From JBQTKD01 sp052389435 (GTDB lineage: Bacteria; Actinomycetota; Actinomycetes; Sporichthyales; Sporichthyaceae): a stretch of DNA of 64,000 bases. The DNA lies in the NCBI GenBank assembly GCA_052389435.1, contig JBQTIB010000024.1, positions 62,001 to 126,000 of the forward strand, in the 5' to 3' direction. This document shows, piece by piece, positions 51,906-60,200 of this stretch (position 1 is the first letter of the stretch; each line of letters starts with the position of its first letter). Below the pieces are notes generated by a model, which was not told the DNA's origin, did no database searches, and worked only from the letters and a program-made list of their open reading frames with translations. Position numbers and translations under genes: made by a program.

Positions 51906-52661
51906 ATGCCGGAGATCGAGCAGGTTCTGCCCAAGTACCTGCAGATCGCGGGCTACATCCGCGACCAGATCGTGCGCGGCGACCTCAAGCCCGGCGACGA
52001 AGTGCCCTCCGAGCGCGAGATAGCGGCCTCGTGGAGCGTCGCACGCCCGACGGCAACCAAGGCACTGGAAGCGCTGCGCGTTCAGGGCTTCGTAGAATCC
52101 GTCCAGGGGTCCGGGACCTACGTCCGCGCCCGCGGCGCGTCCTCCGCGCCGCGAGCCCGCGAGCGATACGACCGCGCGCGCGAGCACGGAGGCATGTACG
52201 GCGAGAACGAAACGATGCGGCTCCTCTCGGCCGAAATGGTTACCGCGCCGGACTACGTGGTCGACGCTCTTGGGCTGCCCGCCGACGGCTCCGCAATTCG
52301 ACGAACGCGTCTCATCACCAGCTCGGTCGACGGGCCGGTCGAGCTTGCAACCTCCTGGTTTTCTGCGGACCTGGCCGAGGTCGCGCCCGGACTGCTCGAG
52401 CTCAAGGGCCTACGCGGCGGGACCGCGAAGTACATCGCAGAGGTCACCGACCTGGACCCCTCCTACGCCCGCGATCAGGTGATGGCGCGTCTCGCCACGG
52501 CCGAGGAACGCCGCCACCTCGAACTCCCGCGTCCGGCCGCGGTACTCGTGCACTGGCTGATTCTTTCCGGCCCCGACGACCGCCCAGTCGAGTTCGACGA
52601 GGGCGTCTATCCGCAGGCGCGGTGGGCCATGCGCCAGGACTACGTCCTGCCCGCACGCTAA
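51906..52661 (+). CDS. GntR/HutC-family regulator (KorSA-like transfer repressor)
   Basis: The protein has 251 residues. An N-terminal GntR winged helix (YLQIAGYIRDQIVRGDLKPGDEVPSEREIAASWSVARPTATKALEAL) is followed by a UTRA ligand domain (LGLPADGSAIRRTRLI, PVELATSWFSADLAEVAP, YPQARWAMRQDY). GntR/HutC proteins such as KorSA regulate replication and transfer genes of Streptomyces integrative plasmids. Here it is encoded directly upstream of the transfer operon and divergent from DUF1152. The ATG has GGAGGTGTA upstream. Its ligand is unknown. Confidence 0.9.
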   Translation: MPEIEQVLPKYLQIAGYIRDQIVRGDLKPGDEVPSEREIAASWSVARPTATKALEALRVQGFVESVQGSGTYVRARGASSAPRARERYDRAREHGGMYGENETMRLLSAEMVTAPDYVVDALGLPADGSAIRRTRLITSSVDGPVELATSWFSADLAEVAPGLLELKGLRGGTAKYIAEVTDLDPSYARDQVMARLATAEERRHLELPRPAAVLVHWLILSGPDDRPVEFDEGVYPQARWAMRQDYVLPAR

Positions 52662-52795
52662 CCACCCCGCCAGATCGGTAGGGGACTCCGGGCTGTCGAG
52701 TCCGGCTGCGCGGCCCTACTTCGCCCTCGACGCGTCAGCGGGCTTTTCGTCCGAGCCGCCGCGTCTCGTCTGGCCAGCCCCCGCCAATTTTGCAA

Positions 52796-52835
52796 AGTGG
52801 ACTATGCCACTCCAAAGTGAGTGGCATAGTCCACT
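52796..52835 (+). promoter_or_regulatory. Perfect 17-bp inverted repeat ahead of the transfer operon
   Basis: AGTGGACTATGCCACTC and its exact reverse complement GAGTGGCATAGTCCACT flank a CAAAGT loop, about 70 bases before the first transfer gene. Each arm contains the shorter palindrome AGTGG...CCACT. There is no T-run, so a double operator for the upstream GntR regulator is more likely than a terminator. Confidence 0.65.
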
Positions 52836-52907
52836 GCATCGGGCCGAGCAGCGGCCCCTGGAGCGGGACGCGTGGCCTACGAGGCCCGCGTCGAGGAGGG
52901 AGCACGA

Positions 52908-53294
52908 ATGCGACACCACAGATCCGCAGCGAGCCAGCCAACGGACGACGGTGGGGAGGTCCGCCCGGACTGGCGCGCCATGGGCCGGGACCAGGCAACT
53001 CGCAACGCCCTGCGGAAGCGAGCCGCGGGAGTGCCCACCTACTCCGTCTCCGAGGCGGCCGCGCTGTTGAGCGTCTCGCAGGAGCACCTGTACCGGCTCA
53101 TCCGCGCCGACGTCTTCCCGGCCGTTCGCATGAGGTCCGGGGACGAGATGGGCCGTTACGTGGTCCCCGCCCAGGCCGTCGAGTCGGTGCTCGAGCGGGC
53201 CGTCAGCGGCGGAGCCTGCGCCGAGATCGCCGACTTGGTGGAGCACTGGCGTGCACAGGGCGCGACCGACGAGAACAAGGGAGAGCAGCAGTGA
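52908..53294 (+). CDS. Excisionase-like helix-turn-helix protein
   Basis: This 128-residue protein has a MerR/HTH_17 type DNA-binding motif: YSVSEAAALLSVSQEHLYRLIRADVFPAVRMRSGDEMGRYVVPAQAVESVL. This is the form seen in excisionases and plasmid regulators. The N-terminus is basic and the C-terminus acidic. The ATG at 52908 has GAGGAGGGAG upstream; GTG at 52872 is an alternative. Its stop overlaps the GTG of the next gene, which makes it the first gene of the transfer operon. Confidence 0.8.
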   Translation: MRHHRSAASQPTDDGGEVRPDWRAMGRDQATRNALRKRAAGVPTYSVSEAAALLSVSQEHLYRLIRADVFPAVRMRSGDEMGRYVVPAQAVESVLERAVSGGACAEIADLVEHWRAQGATDENKGEQQ

Positions 53295-53881
53295 CCGACG
53301 CGCCCATCGTGTGGACCGACGACCTCTACGACCGCGACTACGCCTCCGACGGTCTCTCGCGCTTCGGCGGCTACGTGCGCCAACGCGCGCACCTCTTCGT
53401 CGACGACTGGGAGCCGTTGAGCCCCGCCGCCTTCGCGGCCACGGTCTGGACCATCGCCACCTCGCCCGTCATGAGCCCGCCCTACGTGCACCTGCGGCCC
53501 GACGTGTCCGCGGTGACCTGTCGTCACGCGGAGGAACCGGGTCTTCTGCTCGCGGAGGTTGAGATCCGCCTGCGCTGGCCCGCCGGCCTCAACGACTTCC
53601 CCGACCTGTGTGGCTGGTCCTCCTGGGACCGCTGGATCGACCGCCCCACCAACGACGTCCACCTGATCGCTCCGTCCGAACACAAGCGGGCGCTGCTCAC
53701 CACCGCGACCCTTCGCGTTCCCATCCCCGAAACCAAACTGCCGACCTCCTGCAGGTTCGCGGAAGCCGACGTCGCCATCGCGAAGCGCGCAGTAGCCGCC
53801 GTCTGCTCGGCGGTCGACGTCCACGTCAGACCCGTCTTGGCATACCTCGCCACCGCCACGATCATCGGAGCCGACCGATGA
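53291..53881 (+). CDS. Hypothetical protein of the transfer operon
   Basis: This 196-residue protein shows no recognised domain. It begins VTDAPIVWTDDLYDRDYASD, is rich in Trp and aromatic residues (WTIATSPVM, LCGWSSWDRW) and has no membrane segment. GTGA and ATGA overlaps with both neighbours indicate translational coupling, so it is a real component of the module. Its role is unknown. Confidence 0.7.
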   Translation: MTDAPIVWTDDLYDRDYASDGLSRFGGYVRQRAHLFVDDWEPLSPAAFAATVWTIATSPVMSPPYVHLRPDVSAVTCRHAEEPGLLLAEVEIRLRWPAGLNDFPDLCGWSSWDRWIDRPTNDVHLIAPSEHKRALLTTATLRVPIPETKLPTSCRFAEADVAIAKRAVAAVCSAVDVHVRPVLAYLATATIIGADR

Positions 53882-54171
53882 GCCCCCGGCCGGACTGCCG
53901 CCGCTGCGGCGGCGAAGGATGGGTCCTGGTCGGTGTCCTGACGCTCCGTCACGGCATCCAGTCGGCCGAGTGCTCGTGCCCAGAGTGCTGCGGTCCGCCG
54001 CAAGAGGTACTGGACGACTGGCGGGCAACCTACCGCTGGCACCCCGTCCGAGCCCTGTGTCGTCACTGCGACGACTGGACCCACCTGCGCGACGACGACG
54101 GACACCCCGCTCACTGGCTCTGCGCCGCGCGATCGGCACACGGCACCCGCCGCGAAGTGGGTGCAACGTGA
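53878..54171 (+). CDS. Small multi-Cys zinc-ribbon-like protein
   Basis: The protein has 97 residues. CRRCGGEGW, CSCPECC and CRHCDDW give three CxxC-type clusters, and a further His/Cys pair follows (HWLCAA). The pattern suggests zinc-binding knuckles and possibly a nucleic-acid or protein-binding role. It overlaps the preceding gene (ATGA) and the following coupling-protein gene (GTGA). It was not assigned to a named family. Confidence 0.75.
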   Translation: MSPRPDCRRCGGEGWVLVGVLTLRHGIQSAECSCPECCGPPQEVLDDWRATYRWHPVRALCRHCDDWTHLRDDDGHPAHWLCAARSAHGTRREVGAT

Positions 54172-55829
54172 CTCCGGCCCCCGAGCCGCCTCCCCTCGGC
54201 GACGCGCCGGACCCCGCGGGCGTCGTCATCGACTGGCTGCGCGTCAACGCTTCGCCCGGTGATCTCCGAGGCGTGTGGCCACTGCTCGTGTCCGCAGCGC
54301 TGGTGACCGCGATCGTCGCGGTGCTCGTTCTGCGCGCCACCGCGAACACCTCCGCTGCGCAGGTGCAGCGCTGGCACGCCGTCAACGACCGCAACGACGG
54401 CTTGGCCAGCGCCCGCGCGATTCGCGCCGTCGCCTCGCGGCGCGCGATGCGCAAACGCGCCCTGGTGCTGAGGCCGAGTCATTCCGAGCTCGGACGCTGG
54501 CAGCGCTGGCGAACGCCGACGACCGAGTACGCCACCGCGTTGGCGAAGGTCGGGCCGCATCGGATCTGGTCGCCGGTCGAGGACGTCACCCTGCGCATCG
54601 GCGGACCGCGGTCGGGCAAGACCGGCGAGCTGGCCTGCCGGGTCCTCGACGCCCCCGGTGCCGTCATCGCCACCTCGACCCGCACCGACCTCACGAAGCT
54701 GACCGCGCCGCACCGTGCCCTACGCGGCCCGGTCCAAGTGTTCAACCCAGCCGGACTCGCCGGACATCCGACGAACATCTTCTTCAACCCTGTAGCTGGA
54801 TGCGACGACGTCAACGTCGCGGCCTACCGCGCCGAAGACCTCCTCTCCGGAGGCAGTGGCCCCGGCGCGGGCGACGACCGGGAGTACTGGGCTGCTCAGG
54901 CGCAGCGAGTCCTCGCCGCCCTACTCCACGCCGCCGCGCTGGGCGACCTGTCCATCCGAGACGTCCAGACCTGGCTCGCCGACCCGGAAACGGCCGCCGG
55001 CACCGTCACCCGGCTGCTGCGAAAGTCCGAACAGGCGAGCGTCGGCGACGACGCCACGCAGTTCCTCACCACCAACGACCGCACCCGATCCTCCATCTGC
55101 TCGACGGTGATGCCCTCGCTGCGCTGGCTCGCCGACCCGGTCGCGGCGGCTGCGGCAACCGGCCGCGGATTCGACGTCGAACGCCTGCTCGCCGAGCACG
55201 GCACCGTCTACCTGCTCGGCGCCGAGGACGCGAAGGTGACGCCGCTCGTCGCTGCCCTCACCGGCCACGTCGCCCGCGAAGCGCGACGGATCGCCGCCGC
55301 GATGCCCGGCGGACGGCTCGATCCGCCGCTCACCCTCGCCCTCGACGAAGCCGCGCTGATCTGCCCCATTCCCCTGGATCGCTGGACCGCCGACATGGGC
55401 GGACGGAACGTCACCATTCACATCGCCGCGCAGTCGCGGGCCCAACTGCGCCAGCGGTGGGGAGACACCGGCGCCGCCGCCATCCTCAACAACACCTCCA
55501 CGCTGCTGATCTTCGGCGGGACCACCGACCGAGACGACCTCACCGCGTGGTCCGTGCTGACGGGCGAACGGCTCGAGAAGGTCGTCGCGCGAGACGGCCG
55601 CGGCCGCATCGCCTCCACCAGCACCCGACGGGTGCCGGTCCTCGGCCCCGCCGACATCGCGGCTCTGCCCCCCGGCCACGTGCTCATCAAGCGCAGGGGA
55701 ATGCCGCCAGCCGTGGGCACCGTGCAGATGGCGTGGGAGCGCCGGGAAGTGCGGCGCACCAACTCCCGTCGCGTGCCCCACCCCGTTCCGGTCGAGCGTG
55801 CAACCGCACAGGAAGGGCTTGCCCCGTGA
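54168..55829 (+). CDS. TraD/VirD4-type conjugative coupling protein
   Basis: The protein has 553 residues. After one N-terminal membrane segment (LLVSAALVTAIVAVLVL) the ATPase domain has Walker A GGPRSGKT (near residue 145), VIATSTRTDLTKLT, FNPVAGCDD and Walker B LTLALDEAALICPIP (near 388), and the C-terminal motif IAAQSRAQLRQRWG. This is the TraG/TraD/VirD4 family that brings relaxase-bound DNA to the secretion channel. GTG overlaps the upstream zinc-ribbon gene and its end overlaps the DUF4913 gene. It is shorter than many homologues but has all ATPase motifs. Confidence 0.9.
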   Translation: MTPAPEPPPLGDAPDPAGVVIDWLRVNASPGDLRGVWPLLVSAALVTAIVAVLVLRATANTSAAQVQRWHAVNDRNDGLASARAIRAVASRRAMRKRALVLRPSHSELGRWQRWRTPTTEYATALAKVGPHRIWSPVEDVTLRIGGPRSGKTGELACRVLDAPGAVIATSTRTDLTKLTAPHRALRGPVQVFNPAGLAGHPTNIFFNPVAGCDDVNVAAYRAEDLLSGGSGPGAGDDREYWAAQAQRVLAALLHAAALGDLSIRDVQTWLADPETAAGTVTRLLRKSEQASVGDDATQFLTTNDRTRSSICSTVMPSLRWLADPVAAAAATGRGFDVERLLAEHGTVYLLGAEDAKVTPLVAALTGHVAREARRIAAAMPGGRLDPPLTLALDEAALICPIPLDRWTADMGGRNVTIHIAAQSRAQLRQRWGDTGAAAILNNTSTLLIFGGTTDRDDLTAWSVLTGERLEKVVARDGRGRIASTSTRRVPVLGPADIAALPPGHVLIKRRGMPPAVGTVQMAWERREVRRTNSRRVPHPVPVERATAQEGLAP

Positions 55830-56461
55830 CAACGCCACCACCTCCCCGGCCCGTCGACGGTCCCGCCGCGGCACTCGCCGGTCTCGCGCGCGAGACCGAG
55901 GCGCTTCGACGCCGCATGGACGACCTGGCAACCGTGCGAACCCAGGTCGCCGACCTCGCGGACGTAGTCGCGGACCTCGCCGAACGGCTCATCGTCCAAG
56001 GCGGTCCCGGTCCCGGACCCACCACGTGGCTCGATTTCCCCGACAAGGCTTCAGACCCCACCGCCCCCAGGCGCGCACCAGCGGTGCTCGGCGATCTGCT
56101 TGCCTGGACGCAGAAGGTGTTCCTGCGCTATCCCGACGGCGCAACGGCGCTGCCGGAGTGCTGGCCCTGGCACCCGGACGTCGTCGAAGAACTGCTCTGG
56201 CTCCGCGCGGCCTGGGCAGCGGCCTACCGAGGGCCGTCCGCCTCCGTCCTGCAGGCCGGGGACTGGCACGACCGGTGCCGCCCCGGTGTGGTCCGACGCA
56301 TTCGAGCCGCTGCGGGCACCTGCTCACCGGAGAACCACCGCCCCGGCCAATCGACTGCAGCAGCATCGCCGCCGCCGCACGTCATCGAGGCCGCCGCCGC
56401 GTGGTGGACCACCGACCGTGACGCTCCCGCTCCCGCCGTCGAACCGGGGCAGCCGGCATGA
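55826..56461 (+). CDS. DUF4913 family protein
   Basis: The protein has 211 residues. The N-terminal third forms a probable coiled coil (LARETEALRRRMDDLATV). The DUF4913 core follows with WLDFPDK, LLAWTQKVFLRYPDGATALPECWPWHPDVVEELLWLRAAWAAAY and a His/Pro-rich ending. DUF4913 proteins sit in conjugative modules of actinobacteria between the coupling protein and relaxase, but their activity is unknown. GTG overlaps the coupling protein stop. Confidence 0.82.
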   Translation: MTTPPPPRPVDGPAAALAGLARETEALRRRMDDLATVRTQVADLADVVADLAERLIVQGGPGPGPTTWLDFPDKASDPTAPRRAPAVLGDLLAWTQKVFLRYPDGATALPECWPWHPDVVEELLWLRAAWAAAYRGPSASVLQAGDWHDRCRPGVVRRIRAAAGTCSPENHRPGQSTAAASPPPHVIEAAAAWWTTDRDAPAPAVEPGQPA

Positions 56462-57132
56462 CCGGTCGATGGACCTGGACCGCCGGGCTGGTCGTCGCCG
56501 TCGCTGCGGCCGCCGCCACCGCCCACGGCTCGTACGGGGTCGCCCGGGCCGCCGACGTTCCCGCCGAGATCGCGCTGCTGTACCCCGCGATCACCGACGG
56601 CCTTGCCCTCGTCGCCTACGCCACCACGACCCGGCTGGCGACCAGCGGACGCCGATACGCATGGGCAATCGTCATCCTGGCCGCAGGCGTATCAGGCCTG
56701 GCCCAAGCGATCTGGCTAGCCGGAGGCGTCCACACCGTGCCTGGCGCCGTCCGATTCGGCATCGGCGCATGGCCCGCCGTCGCCGCCGCAGTCGTCGCAC
56801 ACCTGCTGTTCCTCCTGGCAACGGCAGACCACGCCACCGCGACCGAACAGGCGTCGGAGCCCGCCGTACAGAACGCGCCGCCCGTACAACCGAGCGTTCA
56901 ACCCACCGCCGCCTTGAACGCCGTTCACGCAACCGCGGTCGACGTACCTGCCTCCGAGCCCCCCGCGGGTCCCAAGGACCGCGCCCGCGCCGCCGCGCAG
57001 GCACACCGCGACCGCCACGCCGCGCTCCCGACCGTTACCCAACTCGTCGACGCCGCCGGAGTCGCCCGCGGAACCGCCGCCGCAGCCCTCCGCGAACTCC
57101 GCACCGAGCCGACCGCAAGGACCCAGCCATGA
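56458..57132 (+). CDS. DUF2637-type membrane protein (Spd-like)
   Basis: The protein has 224 residues. The first ~120 form a membrane domain of DUF2637 type (WTAGLVVAVAAAAATAHGSYGVARAADV, GLALVAYATTTRLATS, WAIVILAAGVSGLAQAIWLAGG). Soluble Ala/Val/Pro-rich sequence follows, with a C-terminal helix-turn-helix-like stretch (PTVTQLVDAAGVARGTAAAALRELR). DUF2637 proteins are linked to plasmid spread (Spd) in Streptomyces. ATGA overlaps with both neighbours. Confidence 0.8.
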   Translation: MTGRWTWTAGLVVAVAAAAATAHGSYGVARAADVPAEIALLYPAITDGLALVAYATTTRLATSGRRYAWAIVILAAGVSGLAQAIWLAGGVHTVPGAVRFGIGAWPAVAAAVVAHLLFLLATADHATATEQASEPAVQNAPPVQPSVQPTAALNAVHATAVDVPASEPPAGPKDRARAAAQAHRDRHAALPTVTQLVDAAGVARGTAAAALRELRTEPTARTQP

Positions 57133-57278
57133 GCCCGGCCCCGCCGTTCGTTCCCAACCCGGCCCGTCCCTCGGCCGACGCCGAGAACGGCTCGAAACCC
57201 ACTACACACCCATGCATCACGATCAGAGGGAGCCGCCCCGCAGCGGCCGGACAAGGCGTCGGCGGCGCCGGATGCTGA
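57129..57278 (+). CDS. Short coupled ORF upstream of the relaxase
   Basis: This 49-residue frame begins MSPAPPFVPNPARPSADAE, starts at ATG overlapping the DUF2637 stop and ends 7 bases inside the relaxase gene. It has no domain. It may only keep ribosomes running into the relaxase start. Its conservation cannot be judged from one sequence. Confidence 0.4.
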   Translation: MSPAPPFVPNPARPSADAENGSKPTTHPCITIRGSRPAAAGQGVGGAGC

Positions 57279-60200
57279 CCATCTCCTCCGGGCACTCGGC
57301 CACCTACCTGACCGACGCCGTCGCGACCGGCCGCGAGAACTACTACTCCGGCGCCGTCGCCGCAGGCGAGCCGCCCGGCCGCTGGTACGGCACCGGCGCC
57401 GAAGGCCTCGGACTCGTCGGCACCGTCCACGCACAGGACATGACGGCACTCTTCGCCCACTTCGTCGACCCATGCGACCCCGGCTTCCGTACACCCACGG
57501 CATGGCCCGACGCGGCCACGCTCGGCCACCGCGGACGCGCCTACATCGGAGAAGAGGAGCTGTACAGGGCGGCGTACGCCGCCGAGCCCCACGCAACCGC
57601 CGAACGCCGAGCCGAACTGCGGTTGGACGCCGGTCGACGCGCCCGCCGCAACGTCGCCTTCATGGACGCCACCTTCAGCGTCCAGAAATCCATCACCGTC
57701 CTGCACACCGCCTTCGAAGCCCAAGAGGTAGCGGCCCGCCGTCGCGGCGACGTCCCCGAGGCCACGGCCTGGGCGTCGCACCGAGAGGCCGTGGAGTCGG
57801 CCATCTGGGCCGGGAGCAGAGCCGCGCTGGACTACCTCGCAGCCCACGCCGGATACTCGCGCGTCGGCCACCACGGCGGCGCCGCCGGGCGCTACATCGA
57901 CGCCCACGACCTCGTGATCGCGTCGTTCTTTCAACACGACTCCCGAGACCACGACCCGCAGTTGCACGTCCACAACGCGATCCTGAATCGCGTCCAGGGC
58001 AGCGACGGCGTCTGGCGCACCCTCGACGGACGCAGCCTCTACGTCCACCGCGGCGCCGCCGCCGCAGTCGGCGAGCGCACCACCGAGGAGTACCTCGCCC
58101 GCACCCTCGGCGTCCGCTTCGCGACCCGCCCCGACGGCAAGGCCCGCGAAATCCTCGGTGTACCGCAGGACGTCATGGACCTGTTCAGCTCGCGACGCCG
58201 CGCGATCACCGCCAAGACCCAGGAACTCGTCACGGCGTTCGAAACACGCTTCGACCGGGCACCCAACGCACTCGAACTCGACCGGCTCCAACGGCAGGCC
58301 ACGTTCGCCACCCGCAAGGCCAAGACGCACCGCGGCGAAAGCGTCGAAGCTCGGCTCGACCGGTGGGACAGGGAACTCCGGGCGGAGATCGACGGAGGAC
58401 TGCGCCGCGTCGCCCACGACGTGCTCTCCCTCGCCGGACACGGGCCCACACCGGAGGACTGGTCGCGGCCCGCAGTCATCGCCACCGCCCTCGCCGACGT
58501 TCAGGCCCGCAAGGCCGCATGGACCGCGCCCGACCTCACCCGCGCGATCTCCGATGCCCTGCCCGATCGTCTCGGCGACCTCGACGGAACCCGCGTCGCG
58601 ACCCTGCTCGACGGTCTGACCGCAGAGGCACTCGACCTGGCCACGCCGATCACCGCGAGCCGACCCGGACACCGCTCGCTCCCGGACGACCTCAAGCTGG
58701 CCGACGGACGCTCCGCCTACGACGCACCCGGCCGGCGACTGTTCACCACTCCCGAGCACGTCCGCAGCGAACGTCTCCTGCGGGACGCCTCCATCGGAGG
58801 CGCCGCCCACACCGTCGCGCCCGCAACGATCAGGCACCTCCTCGCGTCGCTGCGCGAGACCGGCCTCGAACTCGGCGTCGACCAAACCGCCGCCGTGCGC
58901 GGCGTCCTCGGATCCGGCGCCGCACTCGAATGCCTCGTCGGCCCCGCGGGCACCGGCAAGTCCTTCGTCGTCGGCGTCCTCGCCAAGGGCTGGACACAGG
59001 ACGGCGGGCGAGTGTTCGGCCTCGCGTCCAGCCAGGCCGCCACCGAAGTACTCCTCGACGAAGGACTGCAGGCCCGCAACATCGCCCGGTGGCTGACCCT
59101 GCAGCAGCACCTAGACACCACCGTCGGCGGACCCGACGAGGCGTGGCGCCTCACCCCGCACGACCTCGTGGTCATCGACGAATCCGCCATGACGAACACG
59201 GCCGACCTCGCCCGCGTCCACGCTCGCGTCGCCGCCGCGCAGTCGAAGCTGCTGCTCGTCGGAGATCCGCGACAGCTCGCAGCAGTCGGCGCCGGTGGCG
59301 CCATGGCCATGCTCACCGAGAACGCCCACACCTACCAGCTGACCGAGGCCCGCCGATTCGCCCAGCCGTGGGAAGCAAACGGTTCCCTGCGCCTGCGCGA
59401 AGGCGACACGACGGCGCTGGGGGAGTACCACAAACACGGTCGCCTCCTGGACTGCGGAACGCTCGACTCCGCGGAGCGCTCCGCCGCCACCGCATGGCTC
59501 GCCGACACCCTCGGCGGACACCGGTCCCTTCTCGTCGTCGACACCAACGACCAAGCCGCCCGGCTCAACGCGGCCCTGCGAGCCGAGCTCGTCCGTCTCG
59601 GCCGAGTCGCCGAACCGGGCGTGCCGCTCGACCGCGAGGGAACCGTCGCAGCAGTGGGCGACCTCGTCCAGGCGCGCCAGAACGCCTGGCACCTGACGGG
59701 CCATCGAAACAACCGGCGAGGACCGGTCAACCGCGAGCACCTCCGAGTCCTCGACACCTACGACGACGGAGCGCTCCGCGTCGCGCCGGTCGTCGGAAGG
59801 AACGGCGAAGCCGACGCTCTCGGCGACCCCATGCACCTGCCCGCCGACTACGTCCGCGAGCACCTGTCGCTCGGCTACTGCGCCACGGCCCACGGCGCCC
59901 AGGGACGCACCGTCGACACGGCGCACGTCGTCGTCGGACCGGCAACCCGAAGCACCGCCCTCTACGTCGGCCTCACCCGCGGCCGCCACGCCAACACCGC
60001 ACACGTCACCACCGTGTCGGTTCCCGCCGACGCCCCGCCCGGAGCATTGCGCGAGTCGATGCATCGCAGCCCCCTCGCAGTGCTCGGTGCGGTCTTCGAC
60101 GATGCCGCCACGCACCGCTCGGCCCTGGTCGAACAGTCGCGCAGCTCCGACGAAGCCCAGTCGCTTCGCGCTGCCGCAGAACTCTTCGCCGACGCCGTCG

